Assembly: GCF_018604545.1 (NCBI RefSeq)
Contig: NZ_CP075896.1
Span: 620,001-684,000 of the forward strand
Length of the DNA: 64,000 nt
Direction: 5' to 3'
Source of the DNA: Streptomyces koelreuteriae
GTDB lineage: Bacteria > Actinomycetota > Actinomycetes > Streptomycetales > Streptomycetaceae
The number at the start of each line of letters is the position of its first letter. Position 1 is the first letter of the stretch. The notes beneath the pieces were generated by a model. The model saw nothing but the letters and a program-made list of their open reading frames with translations. It did no database searches and had not been told where the DNA came from. The translations under genes and the position numbers were made by a program. This document shows positions 1 to 8,664 of this stretch, one piece after another.

Positions 1-1051
1 GGGCGCGCATCCAGGTCGGGGTCGGTACGTCGAGCCGGACGATCCGGCTGGCCGTGTGGTGGGCGTCCGCCGCGTACATCGACCGGCCCGCCGCGGCGCT
101 CGGCTCGACGAACTCGTGCACGGCCGAGGTGAGGTTCAGGGACCGGTGCTCCAGCGCGCGCAGCCGCCCGTCCGCGTCGGCACCGAGCCTGACCCGCTGG
201 GCCGTGGGGCTGCGGTATCCGGCGAGCGAGAACATCTGCCGGCGGGTCATGACGACCCTCACCGGGCGCTGCAGAACGGTCGCGGCCATCACCGCGCCCA
301 CCTGGTGGGCGCGCACGCCTTTGCTGCCGAAGCCGCCGCCGACATGCTCGGAGCGCACCCGCACGGAGGCCGGGTCGAGGGAGAACAGGCTGGCGAGTTC
401 GCCGGCGACCCAGGTGGTGCCCTGGTTGGAGTCGACGACCTCGAGCCGGCCGCCCTCCCACCGGGCCGTCGCCGCGTGCGGCTCCATCGGGTTGTGGTGT
501 TCCTCCGGAGTGGTGTACTCCGCGTCCAGCACGACGGCGGACGCCGCGAGCTCGGCCTCCAGATCGCCCTTCTCGACCACGCCCGGCATATGGCCGTCGA
601 GCGCGTACGCCTCGGCCTCCCTCTCGGCGCCGAACGCGACGTCGTGCGGCTCCTGTTCGTAGTCGACCTGGAGCGACTCGGCGGCCTCCCGGGCCTGCTC
701 GGACGTCTCGGCGACGACCAGCGCCACCGGCCAGCCCAGGTGGGCGACCCGGTCGTGCTGGAAGAGGGCGATGCTCGGGTCCGGGGACATGCCCATCAGT
801 CCGGCGTAGTCGGTGTCGACACGCGGGGCGTTCTGGTGGTGGAGGACGGCGAGGACCCCGGGCATCGCGAGCACGGCCTCGGTGTCCAGGGCGCGGACGC
901 GGCCGCGGGCGACGGTGGACAGCACCAGCCAGCCGTGGGCGAGATCGGCGAAGGGGATCTCACCGGCGTAGCGAGCCGCTCCGGTGACCTTGTCGCGGCC
1001 TTCCACACGGGCGTGCGCGGAGCCGACGGAGCCCCTGGTGGCGGTGGTCAT
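1..1051 (-). CDS. Molybdopterin-binding (large) subunit of a xanthine dehydrogenase-family hydroxylase, 3' end missing
   Basis: Large catalytic subunit of a molybdenum hydroxylase. These enzymes hydroxylate N-heterocycles or aldehydes at the molybdenum cofactor and pass electrons to partner 2Fe-2S and FAD subunits. About 350 N-terminal residues are in the window and the rest lies beyond base 1. Visible family features are an early GRDKVTGAARYAGEI stretch and the cofactor-binding GGGFGSKG motif near residues 237-244. The ATG at 1051 overlaps the stop of the FAD subunit gene by four bases (ATGA), so the genes are translationally coupled. The substrate cannot be read from the sequence: xanthine, CO-dehydrogenase-like, nicotinate and isoquinoline enzymes share this architecture. 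Confidence 0.9.
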   Translation of the reverse strand, partial: MTTATRGSVGSAHARVEGRDKVTGAARYAGEIPFADLAHGWLVLSTVARGRVRALDTEAVLAMPGVLAVLHHQNAPRVDTDYAGLMGMSPDPSIALFQHDRVAHLGWPVALVVAETSEQAREAAESLQVDYEQEPHDVAFGAEREAEAYALDGHMPGVVEKGDLEAELAASAVVLDAEYTTPEEHHNPMEPHAATARWEGGRLEVVDSNQGTTWVAGELASLFSLDPASVRVRSEHVGGGFGSKGVRAHQVGAVMAATVLQRPVRVVMTRRQMFSLAGYRSPTAQRVRLGADADGRLRALEHRSLNLTSAVHEFVEPSAAAGRSMYAADAHHTASRIVRLDVPTPTWMRA

Positions 1052-2040
1052 CGGGTGGCCTCCTCGACGAGTTCGCTCAGCACGGCGACGACGAGGTTGC
1101 GCATCAGGGTCACCTTGTATCCGTTGTGGGGCAGGGGCCTCGCGGCGGCCAGTTCCAGCTCCGCGGCAGCCGCGAAGGTCTCGGCGTCGGCGGGTGCGCC
1201 GAGCAGGACGCCCTCGGCGGCGCGGGCCCGCCAGGGGCGGGAGGCGACGGCCCCGAAGGCCAGGCGCACGTCGTGCACGACGCCGTCCCGGACGTCGAGC
1301 GCGGCGGCGATCGAGCCGATGGCGAAGGCGTAGGAGGCGCGCTCGCGGACCTTGCGGTAGCGGGAGTGGGCGGCGACCGGGGCGGGCGGCAGGGTGACGC
1401 CGGTGATCAGCGCGCCCGGCGGCAGGGCGGTCTCCAGATGCGGGGTCTCCCCCACCGGCAGGTAGAAGTCGGCGAGCGGCACCTCCCCCGGCCCGTCCGC
1501 CGTCTCGTACGACACGGTCGCGTCGAAGGCGGCCAGGGCCACGCCCATGTCGGAGGGATGGGTGGCCACGCAGTGGTCGGAGGCGCCGAGGACGGCGTGG
1601 TTGTGGTGCTCGCCCTCGATCGCGGGGCAGCCGCTGCCCGGGCTGCGCTTGTTGCAGGGGGCGGTGACGTCGGTGAAGTAGCCGCAGCGGGTGCGCTGGA
1701 GCAGATTGCCGCCGACGGTGGCCATGTTGCGCAGCTGCCCGGAGGCGCCGGCCAGTACGGCCTGCGCCAACGCCGGGTAGCGGCGCCGGACTTCGGGGTG
1801 CGCCGCGAGGTCGCTGTTGGTGACGGTGGCCCCGATACGCAGTCCGCCGTCCTCGGTGGGCTCGACGCGGTTCAGGGGCAGTTCGCGTACGTCGACGAGG
1901 AGGGCGGGCCGCTCGACGCCGGTCTTCATCAGGTCGACCAGGTTGGTGCCGCCGCCCAGGAAGCGGGCTTCCCGGTCGCCTTCGAGCAGCGCCACGGCGC
2001 CGGAGACGTCGTACGCCCGCTGGTAGCCGAACTCCCTCAT
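1048..2040 (-). CDS. FAD-binding (medium) subunit of the same molybdenum hydroxylase
   Basis: Middle subunit (330 aa) of the three-part hydroxylase. It holds FAD and hands electrons from the iron-sulfur subunit to the final acceptor. The two FAD-contact motifs of the CoxM/XdhB family are clear: GGGTNLVDLMK near residue 30 and ATVGGNLLQRTRC near residue 110, followed by a C-rich NKRSPGSGC stretch. The ATG at 2040 overlaps the TGA of the upstream 2Fe-2S gene, and its own stop overlaps the large-subunit start. The order small-medium-large is usual for actinobacterial operons of this type. The reading frame stays open further upstream, but the family N-terminus (MREFGYQRA) fixes the start. Confidence 0.92.
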   Translation of the reverse strand: MREFGYQRAYDVSGAVALLEGDREARFLGGGTNLVDLMKTGVERPALLVDVRELPLNRVEPTEDGGLRIGATVTNSDLAAHPEVRRRYPALAQAVLAGASGQLRNMATVGGNLLQRTRCGYFTDVTAPCNKRSPGSGCPAIEGEHHNHAVLGASDHCVATHPSDMGVALAAFDATVSYETADGPGEVPLADFYLPVGETPHLETALPPGALITGVTLPPAPVAAHSRYRKVRERASYAFAIGSIAAALDVRDGVVHDVRLAFGAVASRPWRARAAEGVLLGAPADAETFAAAAELELAAARPLPHNGYKVTLMRNLVVAVLSELVEEATR

Positions 2041-2579
2041 ACCGCCGCTCCCTTGGACTCCGCGGCGCGGGCCACGGCCTGGACGATCGACACATACGCG
2101 CCGCAGCGGCACAGGTTGCCGCTCATGCGCTCCCGTATCTCCTCCGGCGTCAGGGGTGGTGGTCCCGCCTCGGGCCGTACGTCGCCGGTGGCCGCGCTCG
2201 GCCAGCCCGCCGCGTGCTCCTCGATCATCGCGATGGCCGAACAGATCTGTCCCGGCGTGCAGTAGCCGCACTGGTAGCCGTCCAGTTCGAGGAACGCCTG
2301 CTGCACCGGGTGCAGCCGGTCGCCCTCGGCCACGCCTTCGATGGTGGTGATCTCGCGCCCTTCGGCCGCCACGGCCAGTTGCAGACAGGCGACGCTGCGG
2401 CGGCCGTCGACCAGGACGGTGCACGCGCCGCACTGCCCCTGATCACAGCCTTTTTTCGTGCCGGTCATATCGAGCCGTTCACGCAGGGCGTCGAGCAGCG
2501 TGGTGCGGTGGTCGACGGTCAGCGTGTACTTCTCGCCGTTGACGGACAGGGTGAGGTCGCTGGACGTCGATGGGGGCAT
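2037..2579 (-). CDS. 2Fe-2S (small) subunit of the molybdenum hydroxylase
   Basis: Small electron-transfer subunit, 180 aa, the usual length. The N-terminal plant-ferredoxin-like domain binds the first 2Fe-2S cluster through C45, C50, C53 and C65 ([10 protein letters not shown] motif). The C-terminal four-helix domain binds the second through C104 and C107 (CGYC) and C157 and C159 (NLCRCGAY). It is the first gene of the operon. The ATG at 2579 begins just before the first strand of the ferredoxin domain. Its promoter region faces the TetR gene across the inverted repeat at 2672-2721, so TetR control of the operon is likely. Confidence 0.93.
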   Translation of the reverse strand: MPPSTSSDLTLSVNGEKYTLTVDHRTTLLDALRERLDMTGTKKGCDQGQCGACTVLVDGRRSVACLQLAVAAEGREITTIEGVAEGDRLHPVQQAFLELDGYQCGYCTPGQICSAIAMIEEHAAGWPSAATGDVRPEAGPPPLTPEEIRERMSGNLCRCGAYVSIVQAVARAAESKGAAV

Positions 2580-2671
2580 GGAAGCCTTCTCTCTCAGTGT
2601 CGCGAGGCCAGGAGGCACAGGAGGCAGGGGCGCGGGCTGTCCGCGCGGACGGCACACCGATACGATGGAGC

Positions 2672-2721
2672 AAGCGGACAGTTGTCCGTTACCCGAAAAC
2701 GTAACGGACAACTGTCCGCTT
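2672..2721. promoter_or_regulatory. Perfect inverted repeat: probable double TetR operator
   Basis: Two 21-bp arms (2672-2692 and 2701-2721) are exact reverse complements separated by an 8-bp spacer. Each arm is itself nearly palindromic around CGGACA-NN-TGTCCG, so the element reads as two TetR-type operators facing each other. It lies between the divergent hydroxylase operon (start 2579) and the TetR gene (start 2764). That the product of 2764-3342 binds here is inferred from position and symmetry. Confidence 0.8.
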
Positions 2722-2763
2722 AACAAGGGCCGGGTTTCGGCCATGGGATCGCGAGGAGGGCGA

Positions 2764-3342
2764 GTGCGGCAGAAGAAGGACGCTCCCCTGCGCTCGGACG
2801 CGCAGCGCAATCGCGAGCGCATCCTGGAAGTGGCGCTGGCCGAATTGACGCGGTCGGCGGACGCGCCGCTGAGTTCGATCGCCAAGAAGGCCTGCGTCGG
2901 GCAGGGGACCTTCTACCGCCACTTCCCCAGCCGTGAGGCACTCGTCCTGGAGATCTACCGCCACGAGATGCGGCAGGTCGCCGACAGCGCCGCGCCCCTG
3001 CTGGAGAGCCGGGAACCCGACCGGGCGCTGCGCGAGTGGATGGACCGGCTCGCGCGGTTCGCCATGACCAAGGCGGGCCTGGCCGACGCCATCCGCCAGG
3101 CCACGAGCGCACCGGGGCAGCCCGCGAAGCCGGGACACACCCCGGTGACGGAGGCCGCCGAACTGCTGCTGCGGGCCGCCGAGGAGGCCGGCACCATCCG
3201 CCCGGGGATCACCGCGGACGATCTCTTCCTCACGATCGGCGGCCTCTGGACGATCGACCCCCACACCGACTGGCAACCGCGCGCCGCCCGGCTGCTGGAC
3301 TTCGTCATGGACGGGCTGCGGGTGGGGGCGCCGGGGCGCTGA
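2764..3342 (+). CDS. TetR/AcrR-family transcriptional regulator
   Basis: One-component DNA-binding repressor, 192 aa. The N-terminal helix-turn-helix is clear: RSDAQRNRERILEVAL, then IAKKACVGQGTFYRHFPSRE. The C-terminal part is a helical ligand-binding domain ending WTIDPHTDWQPRAARLLDFV. I start it at GTG 2764 because GGAGGG lies about four bases upstream; an in-frame ATG at 2743 lacks such a site. It is divergent from the molybdenum hydroxylase operon and shares with it the inverted repeat at 2672-2721, so it probably represses that operon and itself. The inducer may be the hydroxylase substrate, which is inference. Confidence 0.9.
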   Translation: MRQKKDAPLRSDAQRNRERILEVALAELTRSADAPLSSIAKKACVGQGTFYRHFPSREALVLEIYRHEMRQVADSAAPLLESREPDRALREWMDRLARFAMTKAGLADAIRQATSAPGQPAKPGHTPVTEAAELLLRAAEEAGTIRPGITADDLFLTIGGLWTIDPHTDWQPRAARLLDFVMDGLRVGAPGR

Positions 3343-3374
3343 GGCCTCCCCCGGACGGCGATACCGCGAACGGG

Positions 3375-4280
3375 TCAGGCAACCGCCGTAGGGGCCAGTT
3401 CGCGCAGCTCCCTGAGGGCCGCCGCGACCGCCGGGCGGGCGTGGCCGCCGCCGCGGGTGCAGGTCAGGAGCTTGCGGTGGGGGTTGCCTGTGCAGCGGAC
3501 CCGGGTGATCGGCAGGTGCGGGGTCAGGTGGGCCAGGCGTGGGACGAGGGCGACGCCGAGCCGGTGGGCGACGAGGTGGGCGGTGACGTTCCAGTCCAGG
3601 GCGTGGTGGACGACGTCGGGCGTGAACCCCGCCGCGCCGCAGGCGGACAGCACGTGCGGACGGCAGGGGCTCTCCTCCACCGGCGCGATCCACGCCTCGC
3701 GCGCCGCCTCGGCGAGATCGACCCGGGCCCGCCCCGCGAGCCGGTGCCCTTCGGGGACGACCAGGTCGAACGGGTCGTCCAGCAGCGGCTGCTGGTCGAA
3801 CCGCGTGTCGCTCAGCGGCGGGTTGAGCGGGGTGGCCTCGACGATCGCCAGTTCGCACTCCCCCTCGAAGAGCAGATCGAAGCTCTCGGGGACACCCGCC
3901 TCGGTGATCCGTACGGACAGCCGCGGATGCCGCTCGCCCAGCCGGGCCGCCATCGGGGCCAGCAGCACCGAGATCGCGACGGGGAATCCGGTCACGCGCA
4001 GCAACCCGGAGGGCGCTCCGTGATCGGCCCGTAGGTCGAGTTCGGCCAGGTCCCAGCGGGCCTGGATGGCGTCGGCGTGCGCCAGGAGGCTCTCGGCGGC
4101 CGGGGTGAGGCGCACTCCGCGCCCCTGGGGCTCCAGCAGTTCGACGTCCAGATCGCGGGCGAGCTGCCGGATCTGCTGGGAGGCGGCGGACGGGGTGAAG
4201 TGCAGGGCCCGGGCGGCCGCGGTGACCGTGCCGTAGTGGGAGACAGCCCTGAGGACGTGCAGCCTGCGCAGGTCAATCAT
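3375..4280 (-). CDS. LysR-family transcriptional regulator
   Basis: 301-aa LysR-type regulator. The N-terminal winged helix (IDLRRLHVLRAVSHYGTVTA, then HFTPSAASQQIRQLARDL) is textbook, followed by a periplasmic-binding-protein-like effector domain. I use ATG 4280; an in-frame TTG three codons upstream is possible. It is convergent with the TetR gene. It points away from the small zinc-ribbon gene at 4396 and may control the divergent unit, but no clear T-N11-A box stands out. The effector is unknown. Confidence 0.9.
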   Translation of the reverse strand: MIDLRRLHVLRAVSHYGTVTAAARALHFTPSAASQQIRQLARDLDVELLEPQGRGVRLTPAAESLLAHADAIQARWDLAELDLRADHGAPSGLLRVTGFPVAISVLLAPMAARLGERHPRLSVRITEAGVPESFDLLFEGECELAIVEATPLNPPLSDTRFDQQPLLDDPFDLVVPEGHRLAGRARVDLAEAAREAWIAPVEESPCRPHVLSACGAAGFTPDVVHHALDWNVTAHLVAHRLGVALVPRLAHLTPHLPITRVRCTGNPHRKLLTCTRGGGHARPAVAAALRELRELAPTAVA

Positions 4281-4395
4281 GTAGTCCAAGCTTCACAATG
4301 CGGTCCACAAAGTCAACCTGGACGTGTACGGAGATCTCGACGCACCCTGGCTGTGTCGCGACGGTCAACCAGCCACGACGTACGAGGAGTCAGCC

Positions 4396-4626
4396 ATGAC
4401 CAGCACCCACGCCACCGCCTGCCCGCACTGCGGCTGGCCGGACGGGGGCGAGCCGTTCCAGGTGCTGTCCCGGCACACCACCGCCACGGGCCGCACGGAG
4501 TGGACGCGCTGCGGCTGCGGCTCGCTGCAGGTCCGGGTCGTCGACGCCCGCGGGACCCGCGTCGTCTCCCGCAGCGGACCGGCCTCCGGCTCCGCTCCGG
4601 CGCGGTCGGACACGGCGAGCCGCTGA
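4396..4626 (+). CDS. Small zinc-ribbon-like protein
   Basis: 76-aa cytosolic protein. The CPHCGW pair near residues 9-13 and the CGCG pair near residues 41-44 can form one four-cysteine zinc site. The C-terminus is Ser/Ala/Arg-rich and probably disordered. A GAGGAG ribosome-binding site lies seven bases before ATG 4396. It is divergent from the LysR gene at 3375-4280. I recognise no specific function; proteins of this kind are common small actinobacterial orphans. The following 267 bases hold no gene but include a perfect CCCGCCGTACGGCGGG palindrome at 4788-4803. Confidence 0.7.
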   Translation: MTSTHATACPHCGWPDGGEPFQVLSRHTTATGRTEWTRCGCGSLQVRVVDARGTRVVSRSGPASGSAPARSDTASR

Positions 4627-4893
4627 GCGCTCGGGCTCCGCCGGATCTGCGGGCTCACCGCGTACGGGAATCGCGTACATGACCTGCGCGTATGTTGGTG
4701 GCGCCGTCGGTTGATGGTTGAAGCTCAAGGGGTGCGTGCCGGTCGCCGCGTCCGCGGCGGCCGCCCTCACCCGTCATTCGGGCGCCACCCGCCGTACGGC
4801 GGGCAGGTTCCGCCGCTCGGCGGCGCCCGGGGCCGGGGCGGTGGGGACGAACATGGCAGCACGAGCCGCCGTGACCTCGCGTGAGGAGACGCC

Positions 4894-5868
4894 ATGACGC
4901 ATGTGCCGCCGCCCTTCGATCCCGAACTCGCCGGTGCCCTGGAGCTGATCAAGGACATGATCAGCCCGGGGCTGACGCCGGACCAGATCGCCGAGGTGCG
5001 TCAGGGCCCGGGCATCGAGCTGCTGGCCGAGCTGGACCTGACCATGGGCGGGACGTTCGTGGTGGAGGACCGGCAGGTGCCCGGTCCGCAGGGCGAGCCC
5101 GACATCTCGCTGCTGATCTGCCGCCCGGCCCTTCCGGCGGCAGCCGGGGCGCGGCCCGTCATCTACCACGTGCACGGCGGCGGCATGGTGATCGGGAACA
5201 ACCGGGTCGGGGTCGACGTCCCGCTGGCATGGGCGCGGGCGCTGGACGCGGTCGTGGTGTCCGTGGAGTACCGGCTGGCGCCTGAGCATCCGCATCCCGC
5301 GCCGGTCGAGGACGTGTACGCCGGGCTGCTGTGGACGGCCGAGCATGCCGCCGAGCTGGGCGCCGACCCCGAGCGGATCGTCGTCGCGGGGGCGAGTGCG
5401 GGCGGCGGGCTGTGCGCGGCCCTCGCCCTGCTCACCCGGGACCGCAAGGGGCCACGGCTGATCGGGCAGGTCCTGATGTGCCCGATGCTCGACGACCGCA
5501 ACGACACGCCGTCCACGTACCAGATGGCGGGCCTCGGAGTGTGGGACCGCACCGCCAACGAGACCGGCTGGAGCGCGCTGCTGGGCTCGCGGCGCGGCGG
5601 GCCCGACGTACCGGCGTACGCGGCGCCGGCCCGGGCCGAGGATCTGACCGGGTTGCCCCCGGCCTTCCTTGACGTCGGCTCGGCGGAGACCTTCCGCGAC
5701 GAGGTCGTCGCCTACGCCTCGCGCATCTGGCAGGCCGGTGGCGTGGCCGAACTCCACGTCTGGCCGGGTGGCTTCCACGGCTTCGACGGTTTCGCACCGC
5801 AGGCCGCGCTGTCCCAGTCGGCCAGGGCGGCGCACGTGGACTGGCTGCGGAGGCTTCTGAACGGGTGA
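4894..5868 (+). CDS. Alpha/beta hydrolase, hormone-sensitive-lipase (HSL) type esterase
   Basis: 324-aa serine ester hydrolase of the HSL/acetyl-hydrolase family, probably cytosolic because no signal peptide is seen. The oxyanion motif HGGG is at residues 94-97, the nucleophile S168 sits in GASAG, the acid lies in the LDVGSAETFRDE stretch near 260-270, and the catalytic histidine is in GGFHGFDGF near 300. Length and motif order match the family. The ester substrate cannot be told from the sequence. It is transcribed alone, ahead of the PucR-like regulator at 5918. Confidence 0.92.
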   Translation: MTHVPPPFDPELAGALELIKDMISPGLTPDQIAEVRQGPGIELLAELDLTMGGTFVVEDRQVPGPQGEPDISLLICRPALPAAAGARPVIYHVHGGGMVIGNNRVGVDVPLAWARALDAVVVSVEYRLAPEHPHPAPVEDVYAGLLWTAEHAAELGADPERIVVAGASAGGGLCAALALLTRDRKGPRLIGQVLMCPMLDDRNDTPSTYQMAGLGVWDRTANETGWSALLGSRRGGPDVPAYAAPARAEDLTGLPPAFLDVGSAETFRDEVVAYASRIWQAGGVAELHVWPGGFHGFDGFAPQAALSQSARAAHVDWLRRLLNG

Positions 5869-5917
5869 CGGCGGGCTTCTCTCCTGACCTGGCAGCCGCA
5901 TGGCGCACCATAGGCCC

Positions 5918-7315
5918 ATGAAAGAGCTGGCCGGACGCCTGACCGCGCTCGACCCGGATGCCGGTGCGGCGGTCCGGGTCATCGCCTACTTCGACCGCCT
6001 CGCCGAGTCCCGGGCCGGTGTCGAGGCACTCGTACGCGGCGCCGCCGTGCTGTCCGGCTGTCCGGCCCGGCTGGTGGACCCCGAGCGCCGCGTCCATGTC
6101 CGCGTACAGCCCGACGGCGCCCGCCAGGACACCGAGACGCCACCGGACCCCACCTGGCCCTCGGCCCGACTGAGCCCGAACGGACCGGCATTGCTGTGGC
6201 TGGAGCGGGGCGGGGGCGCTTCGGAGGGGGCGGCCGGGTCCGGGTCCGGCGTGGCCATCACAGAGCAGGATGGGGCGACGCCAAGCCGGGCCGATGAGGA
6301 GCAGGGCGGGGCAGAACCCGGTGGGGTCGTCGCGGAGGACGCCGGGGCCGCACCCGACCGGGTCGACGCGGAGCAGGAGGAGGCCGCACCCGGCCGGGTC
6401 ATCGCAATGCCCACCGCGGCCGGACCCGGCATGGCCACCGCCGGGCATGGCGGGGCCACGCCAAGCCGGGTCGCCTCCCAGCAGGCCGAAGCAGCACCTG
6501 GCCGGGTCACCACCAAGCAGCCCGGGCCAGCACCCAGCCAGGTCGTCGCAGCGCGAGCCGGAACCCAACCCGGCGCGGCCGACTCGGAACCCGCCGCGCA
6601 CTCCCTCAGCGTCGTCGACGCCGTGATACTCGAACGTGCCGCCGCTGCCCTGCGGCTCGTTCTCGACCGGACGCGCGGTCGGGCCCCGGCCGATGATCCG
6701 GCGCTGGTGGAGACGCTCCTCGATGCCACGGCCCCAGAGCAGGCCCGCCTGTACGCCGCGCGTCGCCTCGGTCTGGATCTCACGGCACCGGCGCGGGTTC
6801 TCGCCCCGCTGGGCGACCGACCCCGGGTCGTACCCGCCGGGGCGGGGGTCGCGGGGGTCGCGGGGTCCCGCCCGGCTCCTCCGGAGGCCCGACTCGGGGT
6901 CGGCCCCGCCGTGCCGGTGCTCGACCTGCCCCGCTCCTGGACGGCGGCCCGTACCGCCCTGCGCTTCACCGCCGAGGGCACCCCGCAGGACCCCGGACCA
7001 CGGGTCGTGCACGCCGATGAGCTGGGCGGGATCGCCCTGCTCGCCGATCTCGTCGTACCGGGCGCCGAGCCGCCGCCCGACGTCCGTGCCCTGGAGGCGG
7101 CCGCGGCGACCACGCCCTGGCTGTCGGCCACCCTGCACGCGGTGGCGTCCACGACGAGCCTGCGGGCGGCCGCCGCCGGGATCAACGTCCACCACTCCAC
7201 CCTCCAGGACCGGCTGACCCACGCGGAGCACCTGCTCGGCTGGCCGCTGCGCACCCCACAGGGCCGACTCCGGCTCCAACTGGCCCTGGCCATGCGGCAC
7301 CTGGCCCGTCCGTAG
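5918..7315 (+). CDS. PucR-like transcriptional regulator with a central 12-residue repeat insert
   Basis: 465-aa protein. The C-terminal 60 residues (AAAAGINVHHSTLQDRL then LGWPL, GRLRLQLALAMRHL) match the PucR-type helix-turn-helix, where a CdaR/PucR regulator contacts DNA. The N-terminal half resembles the GGDEF-like/sensor part of actinobacterial relatives (FDRLAESRAGVEALVRGAAVLSGCPARL). Between them, about residues 117-224, lies a proline/glycine/alanine-rich stretch of nine 12-residue units that is probably disordered. ATG 5918 is preferred; ATG 5900 in the same frame is possible. It lies upstream of a CoA-transferase gene and may regulate it (inference). A shadow reading frame runs opposite and is not used. 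Confidence 0.8.
   Translation: MKELAGRLTALDPDAGAAVRVIAYFDRLAESRAGVEALVRGAAVLSGCPARLVDPERRVHVRVQPDGARQDTETPPDPTWPSARLSPNGPALLWLERGGGASEGAAGSGSGVAITEQDGATPSRADEEQGGAEPGGVVAEDAGAAPDRVDAEQEEAAPGRVIAMPTAAGPGMATAGHGGATPSRVASQQAEAAPGRVTTKQPGPAPSQVVAARAGTQPGAADSEPAAHSLSVVDAVILERAAAALRLVLDRTRGRAPADDPALVETLLDATAPEQARLYAARRLGLDLTAPARVLAPLGDRPRVVPAGAGVAGVAGSRPAPPEARLGVGPAVPVLDLPRSWTAARTALRFTAEGTPQDPGPRVVHADELGGIALLADLVVPGAEPPPDVRALEAAAATTPWLSATLHAVASTTSLRAAAAGINVHHSTLQDRLTHAEHLLGWPLRTPQGRLRLQLALAMRHLARP
6266..6589 (+). repeat. In-frame 36-bp tandem repeat (nine 12-residue units)
   Basis: Prolines recur every 12 residues nine times (for example GATPSR, GAEPGG, AAPDRV, AAPGRV, PAPSQV). The consensus unit is roughly xxGxAPGRVxxx. 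The DNA units are degenerate but phase-locked, indicating slippage or unequal-crossover growth followed by drift. Confidence 0.85.
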
Positions 7316-7454
7316 CCGACCGGCCGCGTGCGGCGAGGACCCCGTTGTGATACGGCCCGTCGTGATCCAGATCGCGCCCTCGGCCCGTGCCACGGCCCGC
7401 CGCCCGGGAGAGACTGTCCGGGCGCCGTCCGTACGAGGTTCAGGAGCATGAGGC

Positions 7455-8645
7455 ATGAGCGTGCAGCGCTATCCCCTGTCCGGGGTCACGGTGGTCAGTG
7501 TGGAGCAGGCCGTGGCCGCGCCGTACGCCACCCGGCAGCTCGCCGATCTCGGTGCGCGTGTGATCAAGGTGGAGCGGCCGGGCGGCGGCGACTTCGCCCG
7601 CCGTTACGACACGACCGTGCACGGCCACTCCAGCTATTTCGTGTGGCTCAACCGCTCCAAGGAGTCCCTCACGCTGGACCTCAAGGCCCCGCGCGGCCGT
7701 GAGATCCTGCACGACCTCCTCGACGGCGCCGATGTCTTCGTGCAGAACCTCGCCCCAGGCGCCGCCGCCCGGCTCGGCCTGGACGCGGAGACCGTCATGA
7801 GCCACCGCCCCGGCCTGATCCCCTGCACGATCTCGGGCTACGGCACGACAGGACCCTGGGCCGACCGCAAGGCCTACGACCTGCTCGTGCAGTGCCAGAC
7901 CGGGCTGGTGTCCCTGACGGGAACCCCGGAGGGGACGGCGCGGACCGGGATCTCCGTGGCCGACATCGCCGCCGGGATGTACGCCTACAGCGGCGTCCTC
8001 ACCGCCCTGTACACCCGCGCCACCACCGGCGAGGCCCACCCCGTGGAGGTGTCCCTGTTCGAGGCGCTCGCGGAGTGGATGGGCCAGCCCGCCTACTACA
8101 CCCGGCACGGCGGCATCCAGCCCCCGCGGCTCGGCACCCAGCACGCCACCATCGCGCCGTACGGGACGTACCCGGCCGCCGACGGCAAGGAGGTGCTGTT
8201 CTCCATCCAGAACGAGCGGGAATGGGCGGCCCTGTGCGCGGAGTTCCTCGGCCGGCCGGAGCTGGTCGACGATCCGCGCTTCGCCACCGCCTCCGACCGC
8301 GTCGCCCACCGCGAGGAGCTCAACACCGTCGTCGCCGGCCGTATCGCCCGCTCCGGCTCCGACGAGATCCTCAAGGACCTGGAGCGCATCGGCATCGCCT
8401 GCGCCGGGGTCAACGACGTCGCCGCGTTCCTGGACCACCCGGTGCTGGCCGGCCGCGGCCGCTGGACCGAGGTCGCGGTGCCGGGCGCCACCGTCGAGGC
8501 CCTGCTTCCACCGGCCGACCTCGCGGGCGTGCCCGCGCGCATGGACCCCGTACCGGCGGTCGGCGAGCACACCGGGGCGATCCTCACCGAACTGGGCCGC
8601 ACCGACGAGGAGGTGGCGGCACTGCGCGCGGACGGGGTCGTCTGA
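7455..8645 (+). CDS. CaiB/BaiF-family (class III) acyl-CoA transferase
   Basis: 396-aa class III CoA-transferase, which moves CoA between carboxylic acids through an aspartyl-CoA anhydride. The N-terminus (LADLGARVIKVERPGGGDFAR) and YDLLVQCQTGLVSLTG are family signatures. The probable catalytic aspartate is D170 in SVADIAAGMYA. An AGGAG site precedes ATG 7455. Substrates are unknown: formyl-, carnitine-, succinyl- and racemase-type enzymes share this fold. It follows the PucR-like regulator by 140 bases on the same strand, and converges with terC across a short GC stem at 8651-8664. Confidence 0.92.
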   Translation: MSVQRYPLSGVTVVSVEQAVAAPYATRQLADLGARVIKVERPGGGDFARRYDTTVHGHSSYFVWLNRSKESLTLDLKAPRGREILHDLLDGADVFVQNLAPGAAARLGLDAETVMSHRPGLIPCTISGYGTTGPWADRKAYDLLVQCQTGLVSLTGTPEGTARTGISVADIAAGMYAYSGVLTALYTRATTGEAHPVEVSLFEALAEWMGQPAYYTRHGGIQPPRLGTQHATIAPYGTYPAADGKEVLFSIQNEREWAALCAEFLGRPELVDDPRFATASDRVAHREELNTVVAGRIARSGSDEILKDLERIGIACAGVNDVAAFLDHPVLAGRGRWTEVAVPGATVEALLPPADLAGVPARMDPVPAVGEHTGAILTELGRTDEEVAALRADGVV

Positions 8646-8650
8646 CACAC

Positions 8651-8664
8651 GCCCCGGGCGGGGC
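8651..8664. terminator. Short GC stem between convergent genes
   Basis: GCCCC-GGGC-GGGGC forms a 5-bp perfect stem with a 4-base loop exactly between the stops of the CoA-transferase and terC. It is short, so this is only a possible bidirectional terminator. Confidence 0.35.

Noticed and set aside
56..1333. Long plus-strand open frame opposite the hydroxylase genes
   Set aside because: It is antisense to clear molybdenum hydroxylase coding sequence and has the Gly/Arg/Ala-rich composition of a GC-rich shadow frame with no recognisable domain.
6266..6589. Regularly spaced 36-bp units as a possible CRISPR-like array
   Set aside because: The units are adjacent without spacers, are degenerate and stay in frame within a protein gene, so this is a coding tandem repeat.
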